The notes under the pieces were generated by a model. It saw only the letters and a list, made by a program, of their open reading frames with translations, did no database searches and had not been told where the DNA came from. From the NCBI RefSeq assembly GCF_905171775.1, contig NC_053497.1:39903781-39967780 (forward strand): a DNA stretch of 64,000 nt. Reading direction: 5' to 3'. This document shows positions 57,701 through 64,000 of this stretch, one piece after another (position 1 is the first letter of the stretch; every line of letters begins with the position of its first letter). Position numbers and translations under genes: made by a program. The stretch comes from Rana temporaria (Eukaryota; Chordata; Amphibia; Anura; Ranidae).

Positions 57701-60338
57701 TTACAACGCATTGGCTAGATGTACAGATTTCACTTGAACCTTTTATTCCAGTGTGGCGCTCCTGTTCATATTTACTGCTCTATAAATACGCATCTATCCA
57801 TGTCCCCTCCCTGCTCTTTTGGAGCTGTGAATAGATTAACATACATGTCAACAAACAACAAAATAGGAGGCATTCTACAAATATAATCAAATATAATCCT
57901 CATTGGGGGTACCACATCCTGAATAATGAATATGTAAAGCTCCCTAACCGAAAAGGAAAAACTAAAGGACTTTAACCTCCCTGGCGGTATGATTCTTTCA
58001 GAAAAAACATGCTGAAAGCGGTACCATTATTTGCAAGGAAATTTGGCGTTTTATACTGTAGGTCTGTAATTTTTAGAAATAACTCACTTAAATCTGACCA
58101 AACAAGATTCTAATAGGCATCCCGGGTATGACATTTTTTTAAAAACAAAATTATAAATTATAATATAATAAATAATTATAAATAATTATAACAAATAATA
58201 ATATAATTATAATAAAAATTATTCAATAATGTAATCAAATTAAAATCACTGAAATTTGCTCAGTTGCAGAATTGTTGCTGTCATTATTTTATTTTTTTTA
58301 TGACGAATTTCCCCACAAATCGCTATCGCACAATTCTGCAAGTGATTATAATTTATTATCGCTGTTTTTTAGCTGATCTAAAACTATTTTTGACATAAAG
58401 GGACACTTTTGGTTGCTATGGACAATCTACAGTTTGCAGGGAGAAAGAAACGTTTTTATTATATAAAATGACATGCATGACACAGGACAGACCACTAGGG
58501 ACAGGGGGGGTGTGTTTTTTTTACATACAGTACTGTAATCTATAAGATTACAGTATACTGTATGTAAGGTGTTTGTTTACATTTTTGAATTTGGCGCCGT
58601 TCTCCGTCCCCGTGCGTCGTAACGTCGCAGGGAACGGAGATCGGCGTCACACGGAGGCACTATGTGAATCGAGCGAGGTCCTGCTCGCTCACACAGCGCG
58701 GTGGCATCGCTGGATCCAGGGACAAGGTAAGTAAAAAGTGCCTGTGGATCTAGCGAGGCAAGCCCGAGTCTGACTCGGGGTTACCGATCGTAGCAGGAAA
58801 ATCTAACCCCGAGTCAGTCTCGGGAACACCGCCAGGCAGGTTAAAGCTGGGATTGTGCAGACACAAATGATCTTGGTCATAACCATTTCACAGTTTTGGG
58901 ATTAGGGATGATTGACCAAAGCATGCACCATGACCTGCATGCTTTGGCCAATCCCAGCGCCCTCAGCAAAGAGAGCCATAATTGACCAAAGGCCAATCAT
59001 GGCTCAGTGGGACTAAGTCCATGCACCAAACTATATAAGGCTGCCTGCACGTCGGCCCTGTGTAGTGTGTTGGCGTAGATGGAGAGAAAGAGTGTGATTT
59101 AGAGTGATCAGGCAGGTAGATTATTCAGTCAGCTCAGCTGCAGTGTATTATATATATGAAATACACTGGGAAGTTTCTACTTCTATGAGGTATAGGTGTA
59201 TATGAATAATACCATATTCTGTTAATGGAAATTTAAAATTATTTAAAAAGTTTAAGATTTAATAAATAGTAGAGAGAGGGTGGGCACTCAGGAGCTCAGA
59301 TATCTCACCAATAAAGACCCTGAGCTATCTTAGTTAGTTACATAGCAACTTTTAGAGAACTTTCAGGCTGGAAAGTGTAGGGTGCCATATAACTTTTTTG
59401 GCTATTTGTAGAACTCGATAACATTTCTGCTTTATATATGCCATTTTGTAGAGCCAACGCTGATTTTTACTCCCAGGTATTAATATTAGAAAATACTCCA
59501 TTTATATTTTACAATTTACTTTTTATGTTTCACAGGTACTTGTGACCATGGACACAGTGTGAATATCAGTAAACCGTATATAGTGCAGCAGAATTTGAAT
59601 GGTGCAAGCTACCCATCAGGAGGATGGGGAAAAGACTCATTATTGGGAGCTGATCAGTCCACTTTTTGGGTTGCCCCACTACCTACTGACGGACGCGTGA
59701 TGTATTATATATACAGCTATCCTTCTTATAATGACCTTCTGCTCTACAAACACACGGCATCAAAAACCCTTAGCGGTTCTAATTACGGGCAAGGTGCTGG
59801 AATGATTATGTACAACGATACAATGTATTATAATTGCTACAATTCCAATAATCTCTGCAAATACAACATGAAAACTAATGTAGCCCAGCAATTGGCACTA
59901 AGAGATGCAACTTACAACAACCGCTTCTCCTATGCATCCACACCTTGGCAGGACATCGATCTTGCGGCCGATGAAGAGGGTCTTTGGGTCATTTATGCAA
60001 ATGAAAAAGAGGGTGGGAACATTCTTATTAGCAAACTTGATGCTAACACATTGGAAGTAAAGCAAACCTGGTCCACCTCACTTTACAAGCCAGGTGTTTC
60101 CAATGCTTTCATGGTCTGTGGGGTCTTGTATGCTACAAGAATCTACAGAACAAAAATGGAGGAGATCTTCTACATGTATGACACTAAAACTGGTAAGGAA
60201 GAGAATCTGAGTATCCCCTTTGAGAAGATGAAGGACACAATGCATAGTCTGTCCTACAACCCAAATGACCGCAAGCTCTACATGTACAGTGATGGATTCC
60301 TGTTCACCTATGACCTCACTTTCTTGCCAAACAAATAA
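43304..60338 (+). CDS. olfm4-like: Olfactomedin (OLFM4-like / amphibian olfactomedin), 5 coding exons
   Basis: Secreted oligomeric glycoprotein of 460 residues. The joined exons (57, 150, 213, 160 and 803 bp) stay in frame from ATG to TAA. In order: signal peptide about 1-19; Cys33-X-Cys35 for disulfide-linked oligomers; coiled coil about 70-176 with Cys176; olfactomedin domain about 196-460 with the conserved Cys196/Cys388 pair. Asp335, Asn383 and Ala384 align with calcium-site residues of the family. N-glycosylation sequons are visible at 22, 58, 128, 143, 179, 203, 287 and 417. Length and exon plan fit bullfrog olfactomedin, the founding member from olfactory mucus, and vertebrate OLFM4 (gut, neutrophils). 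Which of these roles applies here is not visible. Introns 1-4 are 2738, 3382, 5184 and 4348 bp. Confidence 0.93.
44781..45595. mobile_element. MITE in intron 1, TAGACATGTGCA termini
   Basis: Ends tagacatgtgca and 'tgcacatgtcta' are perfect 12-bp inverted repeats ending in TA. The interior repeats 'gacattatagagaca' and 'gtccaagattatt' in tandem. Confidence 0.85.
46099..46248 (+). CDS. olfm4-like: Olfactomedin exon 2
   Basis: Fifty codons, phase 0 at both ends. Acceptor 'tcctttaacag', donor gtagac. It contains 'NGVCHCSV' (paired Cys for oligomerisation), 'DSTFPVDR' (an OLFM-family signature), and sequons at 'NST' and 'NLT'. Confidence 0.9.
46366..46825. mobile_element. MITE in intron 2, about 120 bp after exon 2
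   Basis: 'aataaaaccttgg' at the left mirrors 'ctaaggttttact' at the right. Inner blocks 'cacttgtatatcaaagc' and 'cgcttgtatatcaagtc' repeat. Edges are approximate. Confidence 0.6.
46870..48089. other. Intron 2 sequence with partial repeats
   Basis: No gene. 46920-47000 has a duplicated 'agtggaacttcccc.atct' motif. 47423-47480 is a TTAA-type end with palindrome 'ttttatcgtaatgcattc' / 'gcattacgataaaa'. The remainder is unassigned. Confidence 0.4.
48090..48539. mobile_element. TTAA-flanked MITE in intron 2
   Basis: ttaaagggtcactaaagga at the left and 'tcctttagtgaccctttaa' at the right are perfect inverted repeats; TTAA at both ends. Confidence 0.9.
48664..49146. mobile_element. TTAA-flanked MITE in intron 2 (empty-site reference for the solo LTR)
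   Basis: 'attaaaggatcactaaag' to 'cctttacaacccctttaa' with TTAA at both ends. Sister of 37509-39121 without the LTR. An (AT)n tract at about 48682-48751 has expanded just inside the left end. Confidence 0.85.
48682..48751. repeat. (AT)n microsatellite
   Basis: About 35 uninterrupted AT repeats. Confidence 0.95.
49631..49843 (+). CDS. olfm4-like: Olfactomedin exon 3 (coiled coil)
   Basis: Seventy-one codons, phase 0 at both ends. Weak acceptor 'tttttaaag', donor gtgaga. 'SYSELDFELIKLEIKEME' is a strongly conserved OLFM4 block with heptad-like spacing. Confidence 0.9.
49937..50647. mobile_element. MITE in intron 3, GGCCCGGATTCAC termini
   Basis: Starts 94 bp after exon 3. Ends ggcccggattcacaaag and 'gtgaatccgggcc' are inverted; AAA flanks both sides as a 3-bp duplication. 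Same family as 326-1069. Confidence 0.88.
50895..51338. mobile_element. GTACACACG-family MITE in intron 3
   Basis: taatgccgcgtacacacgacc and its inverted partner 'ttgtgtgtgcgcggcatta' bound it. Confidence 0.85.
51963..52657. mobile_element. Solo LTR (695 bp) in intron 3 with GGTAG duplication
   Basis: TGTCAGG...CCTGACA termini are flanked by GGTAG at 51958-51962 and 52658-52662. No coding region. The flanks (51560-51957 and 52663-52810) look like another purine-rich LTR-type repeat that served as target. Confidence 0.85.
52552..52622 (+). other. tRNA-like A/B-box segment inside the solo LTR
   Basis: 'cagtggctcagaga' resembles an A box. 'aggttcgattct' 45 bp later is a good B box (GGTTCGANNC). 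It ends 'agaacca'. The acceptor stem does not fold well, so it is not called a tRNA gene. It may be a tRNA-derived SINE head. Confidence 0.3.
52940..53208. mobile_element. GTACACACG-family MITE in intron 3
   Basis: 'tgtgtacacacgatcggata' near 53015 and 'atccgatcgtgtgtacggg' near 53190 are inverted. The left edge is uncertain. Confidence 0.65.
53721..54926. mobile_element. TTAA-flanked MITE in intron 3, split by another TTAA element
   Basis: Outer TTAA at 53721-53724 and 54923-54926 with 'agctgttgtaaaggttt' and 'aacctttacaacccct'. After the nested element ends at 54605, its inner palindrome ('taggttcctttaagctagtgc' of 54606 and 'gcactagcttaaaggaacct' of 54872) is restored. It ends about 100 bp before exon 4. 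Confidence 0.85.
53744..54605. mobile_element. TTAACCTCCCTGGCGGT element, copy 1
   Basis: ttaacctccctggcggta and 'taccgccaggggggttaa' with TTAA at both ends. 862 bp, very similar to copy 2 at 57972-58844. Contains AT-rich middle and 'gagtcagactcggg' inverted pair near the right end. Confidence 0.92.
54962..55027 (+). other. Intron 3 end
   Basis: Short unique segment with a T-rich tract leading to the exon 4 acceptor 'ttctttgatag'. Confidence 0.5.
55028..55187 (+). CDS. olfm4-like: Olfactomedin exon 4 (coiled coil end and linker)
   Basis: 160 bp, leaving phase 1 at the donor (gtaggt). Acceptor 'tttgatag'. Encodes 'KNNVLVIRREIGELQKRLEEC' (Cys176), then a Pro-rich linker. Sequons 'NIS' and 'NDS'. 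Confidence 0.9.
55188..57579. other. Intron 4, first part
   Basis: No additional gene. Contains a MITE at 56008-56322 and assorted unassigned repeat debris. Open frames in this stretch show no domain. Confidence 0.4.
56008..56322. mobile_element. MITE in intron 4, TTTCACA termini
   Basis: 'aaggatgctttcacattgagg' mirrors 'cagtgtgaaagcagcctt'. Inner inverted pair 'tgaaaatgcac' and 'gcgctttca'. Family also at 63862-64000 (partial). Confidence 0.7.
57585..57780 (+). mobile_element. Penelope-like terminal fragment with hammerhead-like core
   Basis: CTGATGA at 57675-57681 is a perfect first box. It is followed by A, GAGGGC, an 8-nt loop and GCCCTT (stem II AGGGC/GCCCT), then ACAACGCATTGG where GAAACGCGTTGG is expected. 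The order and spacing match hammerheads found in Penelope pseudo-LTRs. The GAAA box is damaged. Confidence 0.5.
57972..58844. mobile_element. TTAACCTCCCTGGCGGT element, copy 2
   Basis: ttaacctccctggcggta to 'caccgccaggcaggttaa', TTAA at both ends, 873 bp. Differs from copy 1 by scattered substitutions and a few small indels. Confidence 0.92.
59536..60338 (+). CDS. olfm4-like: Olfactomedin exon 5 (olfactomedin domain)
   Basis: 803 bp after acceptor 'tgtttcacag'. The first codon is split with exon 4 to give Gly194. Encodes a full olfactomedin domain: 'CDHGHSVNISKP', 'GAGMIMYNDTMYYN', 'RFSYASTPWQDIDLAADE', 'SNAFMVCGVLYATR', 'SLSYNPNDRKLYMYSDG'. An extra Cys pair (294 and 301) is present. Ends TAA. 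In these genes a single exon normally encodes the whole domain. Confidence 0.95.
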
Positions 60339-61530
60339 AACGTTTAACATGTGCCCTAATATTGAATAGAAAAGCTAGCTTAAAAAATAATCTTAAAGAG
60401 AGCTACCCAATTAAAAAATGTACCATTTTCTTTTATTTAATGCAAATATTAAAGTGCAATATGTAATAGCAACCCAACATATATATTATATTACTCTTCT
60501 AGCTGCTCTAAACTGATAAAAGTTTGCTATGATTGGTTGATTTGTGTTTCTGTTTTGGGGTACATTCCATTGTTTTAAAAGTGTTACAGTACACAACCTG
60601 TCAAGGTACCATGAGACTCCTCAATTAGTGAGAAGCACCTGGCTATTCAAAATATTCACAGTCTATTGTACTCTTTGGGTGCCACCATTTTCTTCAGTTA
60701 CATAGCAACTGAAAATTCAGGTTCTAGATAAAAGGCAAGTTATTCACCAAGAATCTGGGTAACCACAATGTTCCTTTAAAATACAGATATACAAAAATTA
60801 ACACTTAGGCCTCGTACACACGTCTGAGAATCTCGTCAAGAAAAACCCGTTGTTTTCCCGGACGAGATTCTTGGCAAGAAACTCTTGCCGCCGGAGTGTA
60901 CTGACTTTCATTTCACTGAAAGAAAAAACAAAGTGACGTCATTGCATATGACGAGCATGCGCTCGTCACATTCAATGCCGTCGCCGCCATCTTGCTTCAC
61001 CCTACCTATGCCGTGGAAGCTACCGCGCATGCGTCAAAGTCATTTCACTCTCGAGAAACCCGAGAGTGTGTATACTTACCTGTCGCCGTGGAAACCTGTG
61101 CATGCTCGAAATGACTTTAAAGCATGCGCGGTAGCTTCCATGGCATAGGTAGGGTGAAGCAAGATGGCGGGGACGGCATCAAATGTGACAAACGCATGCT
61201 CGTCATGCGCAATGACATCACTGGGCTCTTTCCTTTCAAGAGAACCGCAGTTCTTTTGAAATGAAAGTCAGTACACTCCGGCGGCAAGAGTTTCTTGCTT
61301 TGCCCAGATTTGCACTATAACTTTTGTTTTTTTTCTCATTGGCTACAACTGCTGAAAACAGCCATTATAGCACATAAGTCATTAATATATAGATAAATAA
61401 GTAGAACGTATAATGTGATTTACAGCATTAACCATATATTTGCATGTGATTTATTATTGTATTTCCTTCCTGAAATTGTCTGTAGCTTTATGGCATAAAA
61501 TAAATAAAAGTGAGCATTTAAAGAAATGTG
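60339..61530 (+). terminator. 3' UTR and poly(A) region of the olfactomedin gene
   Basis: Runs from the stop codon to AATAAATAAA at about 61498-61507 and a T/GT-rich element ('gtgtttgtcattcctgtag'). The same signal and downstream element are conserved in the paralogue flank at 1839-1900. The MITE at 60807-61300 lies inside it. The transcript end is inferred, not observed. Confidence 0.6.
60807..61300. mobile_element. GTACACACG-family MITE in the 3' UTR, long inverted arms
   Basis: Starts 'ggcctcgtacacacgtctg'. Arms at about 60890-61055 and 61105-61285 are inverted ('ccgccggagtgtactgac' against 'gtcagtacactccggcgg'). The right terminal motif is missing. The paralogue flank lacks this element. 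Confidence 0.75.
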
Positions 61531-61593
61531 TTTGTCATTCCTGTAGACTGCAGTGTCTTTCAGTTACTCCATAGTTTGGTCCATCTATGCAAT

Positions 61594-62278
61594 CATGGGC
61601 ATCCGCTCCATAGGGCAAGGGGGGGCAATTGACCCCCCCTGGAAAATCGAGAAGGTGTTGAAGAGTCTAGCGTCCGCGGGCTGTCTGAGCGGTCTCGGCC
61701 CAAATGTCACACAGGCACAGTGAGCAGAGTGAAGCCGCCTCCCCCTCCGGTGTTTATGTGTACACAGGAGGAGGGAACCTGCTGTGCCTGTGCCGCGCTG
61801 ATGGCTGATCTGAGGAACTGAATGCGATGGGGGGAGGGGGGTCCGTCTTTGCTGAAGGGGGATCTATGCTGAATTGAGGGGTCTGTGCGGAATGGGGGGT
61901 CTGTGCTGAAGGGGGGGTCCATCTGTGCTGAATGGAGGGGTCTGTGCAGAATGGGGGGGTCTGTGCTGAAGGGGGGTCCATCTGTGCTGAATGGAGGGGT
62001 CTGTGCTGAAGGGGGGTCTGTACATTCTCTTGGCTATATTTATATGGGCATGGAGTGAAGCTAAATTATCTCAAGAGCTATTTCACACTGCCAGCTGACC
62101 ACGTTATCGGTAAAGCGCCACAAAAAAAGCGGCGTTTTACCATTGTTTCAGCTGCGCTATTCGGCCACCAGCGGGGCGTCTTTAACCCCCGTTAGCGTTA
62201 TAAGAAAGGGTTAAATGCGACTGTGTATCACTGCTGCCGAAGCACCCCCCTCTGAAAAAATTTCAGCGGACGCCCATG
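61594..62278. mobile_element. hAT MITE (685 bp) with TATGCAAT duplication
   Basis: catgggcatccgct and 'agcggacgcccatg' are inverted ends. TATGCAAT is duplicated at 61586-61593 and 62279-62286, the 8-bp size of hAT. The interior carries a 'ggggggtctgtgctgaa' minisatellite (about 61840-62020). Confidence 0.92.
61840..62020. repeat. GGGGGTCTGTGCTGAA minisatellite
   Basis: About nine imperfect units of 17-20 bp, G-rich on the + strand, inside the hAT MITE. Open frames on the - strand here (proline-rich repeats) are artefacts. Confidence 0.85.
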
Positions 62279-62286
62279 TATGCAAT

Positions 62287-62685
62287 CCTATTTTTTTATA
62301 TATTATAGATTATATAATATATCAATATTATAGATTAAATTCTGCTAACTTGCCTGGTTTATTCACAATGTCTTGTTTTTTTAAATGATGGCTGAAATAA
62401 TTTTCGAATTAAACAAAATCCATAAACGCTAAACAAAAATGCAAATGCAGTTCTCTTTTCTAAATGTACATTTAGCTTAAAATATGACTATACTTAGTAT
62501 TGCAGATTATAATAGGTATAATGTCCCCCATGTTGTAAACGATTAATATATTGGATTACAATGAGGCTTTTTATGTTTGTCTATTGGCCCCTTCACTCTG
62601 CGTTGTTCCCTGGGGTTGCGTTATCATATTCAAATAACATGCAGTATTTTGTGTGTTCTGTTAAGGCAGGACCGATAATTTAGAA
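62287..62685. other. Gene-free AT-rich interval
   Basis: No gene or repeat boundary recognised. Confidence 0.4.
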
Positions 62686-63250
62686 TGGGCCGCAATATAT
62701 GGCAAAAGAACAAAACATGGACCTGTACAATCAACAAGAAGATGCAGGTGTTTTGTCGAGATGTGCCCGCCTTCGAAAAGTGCCTCTGCATTCGTAGAAC
62801 GGATAGGCACTCCAGCTGAGTTGCTGATAAGCTAGAGTGACGTCCTACAGTGCATGGGAACATCATAGGAGCCTTTTTTCGATGGGAGATACCATTTCTA
62901 GGGCACAATTTAATGCTATGCAAACAGTGGAGGGACAACGCATGTGTCATATTGTGCTATGCTGTTGTGCCACAGGTTTTCGGCGAGGCACAATGTGATA
63001 TCTACTGTGTCCCTTCTGTCTTTGCATAGCTTTCAATTGTTCCTTGTGAAATGGTATCGCCCGTCTAAAAAACCCTCCTACGATGTGCGCATGCACCATG
63101 GTGACGTCGCTCCAGCTGATCGGCAACTCAGTTGGAATGCTCTTCCGTACTGCACATGCGTTTGCACTTTTTGGCACAACAGTACAGATCAGCAAAGTGG
63201 TTATACTTTATCAAGATGCCAATGCGTTTCGGCCATTCAGGCCATAATCA
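62686..63250 (-). mobile_element. Penelope-like terminal inverted repeat with hammerhead-like core
   Basis: 62690-62935 and 62955-63190 are imperfect inverted copies ('ggcactccagctgagttgc' against 'gcaactcagttggaatgct'). On the - strand at 63250-63222 the order 'ATGATTA', 'TGGCC', 'TGAAT', 'GGCC', 'GAAAC', 'GCATTGG' matches a hammerhead: GAAA and stem II are intact, while the first box has two changes. The inverted arrangement echoes the 5' end of the Penelope element at 18902-19404. Confidence 0.55.
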
Positions 63251-63295
63251 TGACTGATTAGGGCCTATGCTCCATATTACAGCATTGGACTAAAG

Positions 63296-63443
63296 CAGGG
63301 GTCTCCAAACTACGGCCCTCCAGTTGTTCAGGAACTACAATTCCCATCATGCTTAATCATGTCTGTGAATGTCAGAGTTTTACAATGCCTCATGGGATGC
63401 GTAGTTCCACAACAGCCGGAGGGCTGTAGTTTGGAGATCCCTG
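63296..63443. mobile_element. hAT MITE (148 bp) with GACTAAAG duplication
   Basis: caggggtctccaaactac and 'tagtttggagatccctg' are inverted ends. GACTAAAG is at 63288-63295 and 63444-63451. Confidence 0.95.
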
Positions 63444-63474
63444 GACTAAAGGACTAAAAAAAGATTCATGTGAG

Positions 63475-63790
63475 TCCCTGGAGAGCCTCTAAGATCAACT
63501 CCTACACTTCTGTCCCATGGAAGTCTTGCAGTTTGAGAAGGAGTTCAAGTCTGAGTCTGCCAAAGTGACAGCAAGAATAGCTGATACCTACATGAACACT
63601 TGGGCATCTGACCACCTGGAGTATCTCAGTTGCCAGGTGGTTTCAGCTCTCCAGAAGGAGAGAATTTTTTTTCTTTACTGAACTTATTGAAAGCTGTACA
63701 TGAACAATTTTCCGACAGAAGGCAATCAGAACAACATGGTCAAAAGGCAGCTCATTGTACTCAAAAAATGTAATGAACAATTTTTGTAGG
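63475..63790 (+). pseudogene. Unidentified coding-like fragment
   Basis: From ATG 63518 the frame reads 'MEVLQFEKEFKSESAKVTAR', then 'IADTYMNTWASDHLEYLSCQ', then 'VVSALQKE', with balanced, protein-like composition. After a T-run (63665-63673) a shifted frame continues with 'LLNLLKAVHEQFSDRRQSEQ' and 'HGQKAAHC' before a stop. No intron signals separate the parts, so it may be a retrocopy or a decayed exon. I do not recognise the family. Confidence 0.35.
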
Positions 63791-63861
63791 TGACACACAC
63801 ATTTCCCTTAGCAGGTAACTTGGGGGGAATATCCAAGAACAATTACCTTCAGTCATGTGTA

Positions 63862-64000
63862 AGGCCCCTTTCACACTGAGGAGTTTTTCAGGCGCTAAAA
63901 ATAGCGCCTAAATACCGCCTGAAAAACTCATGCCCAGCCTTCTCAATGTGAAAGCCTGAGGGCTTTCACATTGAGGCGAGGCGATGCACTGGCAGGAGAG
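63862..64000. mobile_element. Partial MITE, GGCCCCTTTCACACTGAGG end
   Basis: Opens 'aaggcccctttcacactgagg'. Inner 'gtttttcaggcgctaaaa' and 'gcctaaataccgcctgaaaaac' form hairpins. The window ends before its other terminus. Confidence 0.6.

Noticed and set aside
61707..61981. Proline-rich 'DPPFSTDPP' frames
   Set aside because: Translation of the G-rich minisatellite in the hAT MITE.

Overview
This is vertebrate nuclear DNA and almost certainly amphibian, most likely a ranid-type frog. There are no bacterial-style operons. The one intact gene has five short exons with GT-AG introns of 2.7-5.2 kb. The rest is a dense mosaic of frog-type repeats: Tc1, PIF/Harbinger, hAT and TTAA-target MITEs, a Penelope-like retroelement, Ty3/gypsy remnants and solo LTRs. 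The organism call rests on repeat character and on the gene's similarity to amphibian olfactomedin; no search was run.

The functional core is an olfactomedin gene on the + strand (coding exons at 43304-43360, 46099-46248, 49631-49843, 55028-55187 and 59536-60338). It encodes a predicted 460-residue secreted glycoprotein of the OLFM4 / amphibian olfactomedin type: signal peptide, Cys-X-Cys oligomerisation region, coiled coil, and a C-terminal olfactomedin beta-propeller domain. All splice phases close and the reading frame is intact. A TATA-like box and a CACCC/KLF-type box lie just upstream. The poly(A) signal is probably near 61500.

The left edge (1-325, 1070-1349, 1723-1960) is collinear with the 3' untranslated and downstream region of that gene (60480-60680, 60680-60750, 61318-61600), including the poly(A) signal. 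A second olfactomedin gene in the same orientation therefore probably ends just outside the window. The two form a tandem array, and each 3' flank has collected its own transposons.

Layout: 1-1960, 3' flank of the upstream paralogue with two MITEs. 1960-13260, gene-free, with MITEs, a Penelope terminal fragment and three LTR-like units. 13263-19404, a decayed Penelope-like element carrying coiled-coil, reverse transcriptase and GIY-YIG parts, two nested MITEs and an inverted 5' appendage. 20944-22355, two abutting TTAA elements. 23026-24150, MITEs. 25371-26619, an internally deleted chromodomain Ty3/gypsy element with target duplications. 26886-30287, a Harbinger element whose ends are an amplified telomere-like minisatellite. 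30513-33151, more MITEs. 33505-36363, a MITE split by a 2.7-kb element containing a palindrome of about 2 kb. 36499-40694, a Tc1 element split by nested insertions. 43231-61530, the olfactomedin gene and its repeat-filled introns. 61594-64000, MITEs, a Penelope terminal inverted repeat and an unidentified coding-like fragment.

I found no clearly new biological system. The most unusual structures are the minisatellite-ended Harbinger element, the degenerate hammerhead-ribozyme-like cores in Penelope remnants, the 2-kb palindrome, and the deep nesting inside the Tc1 element.
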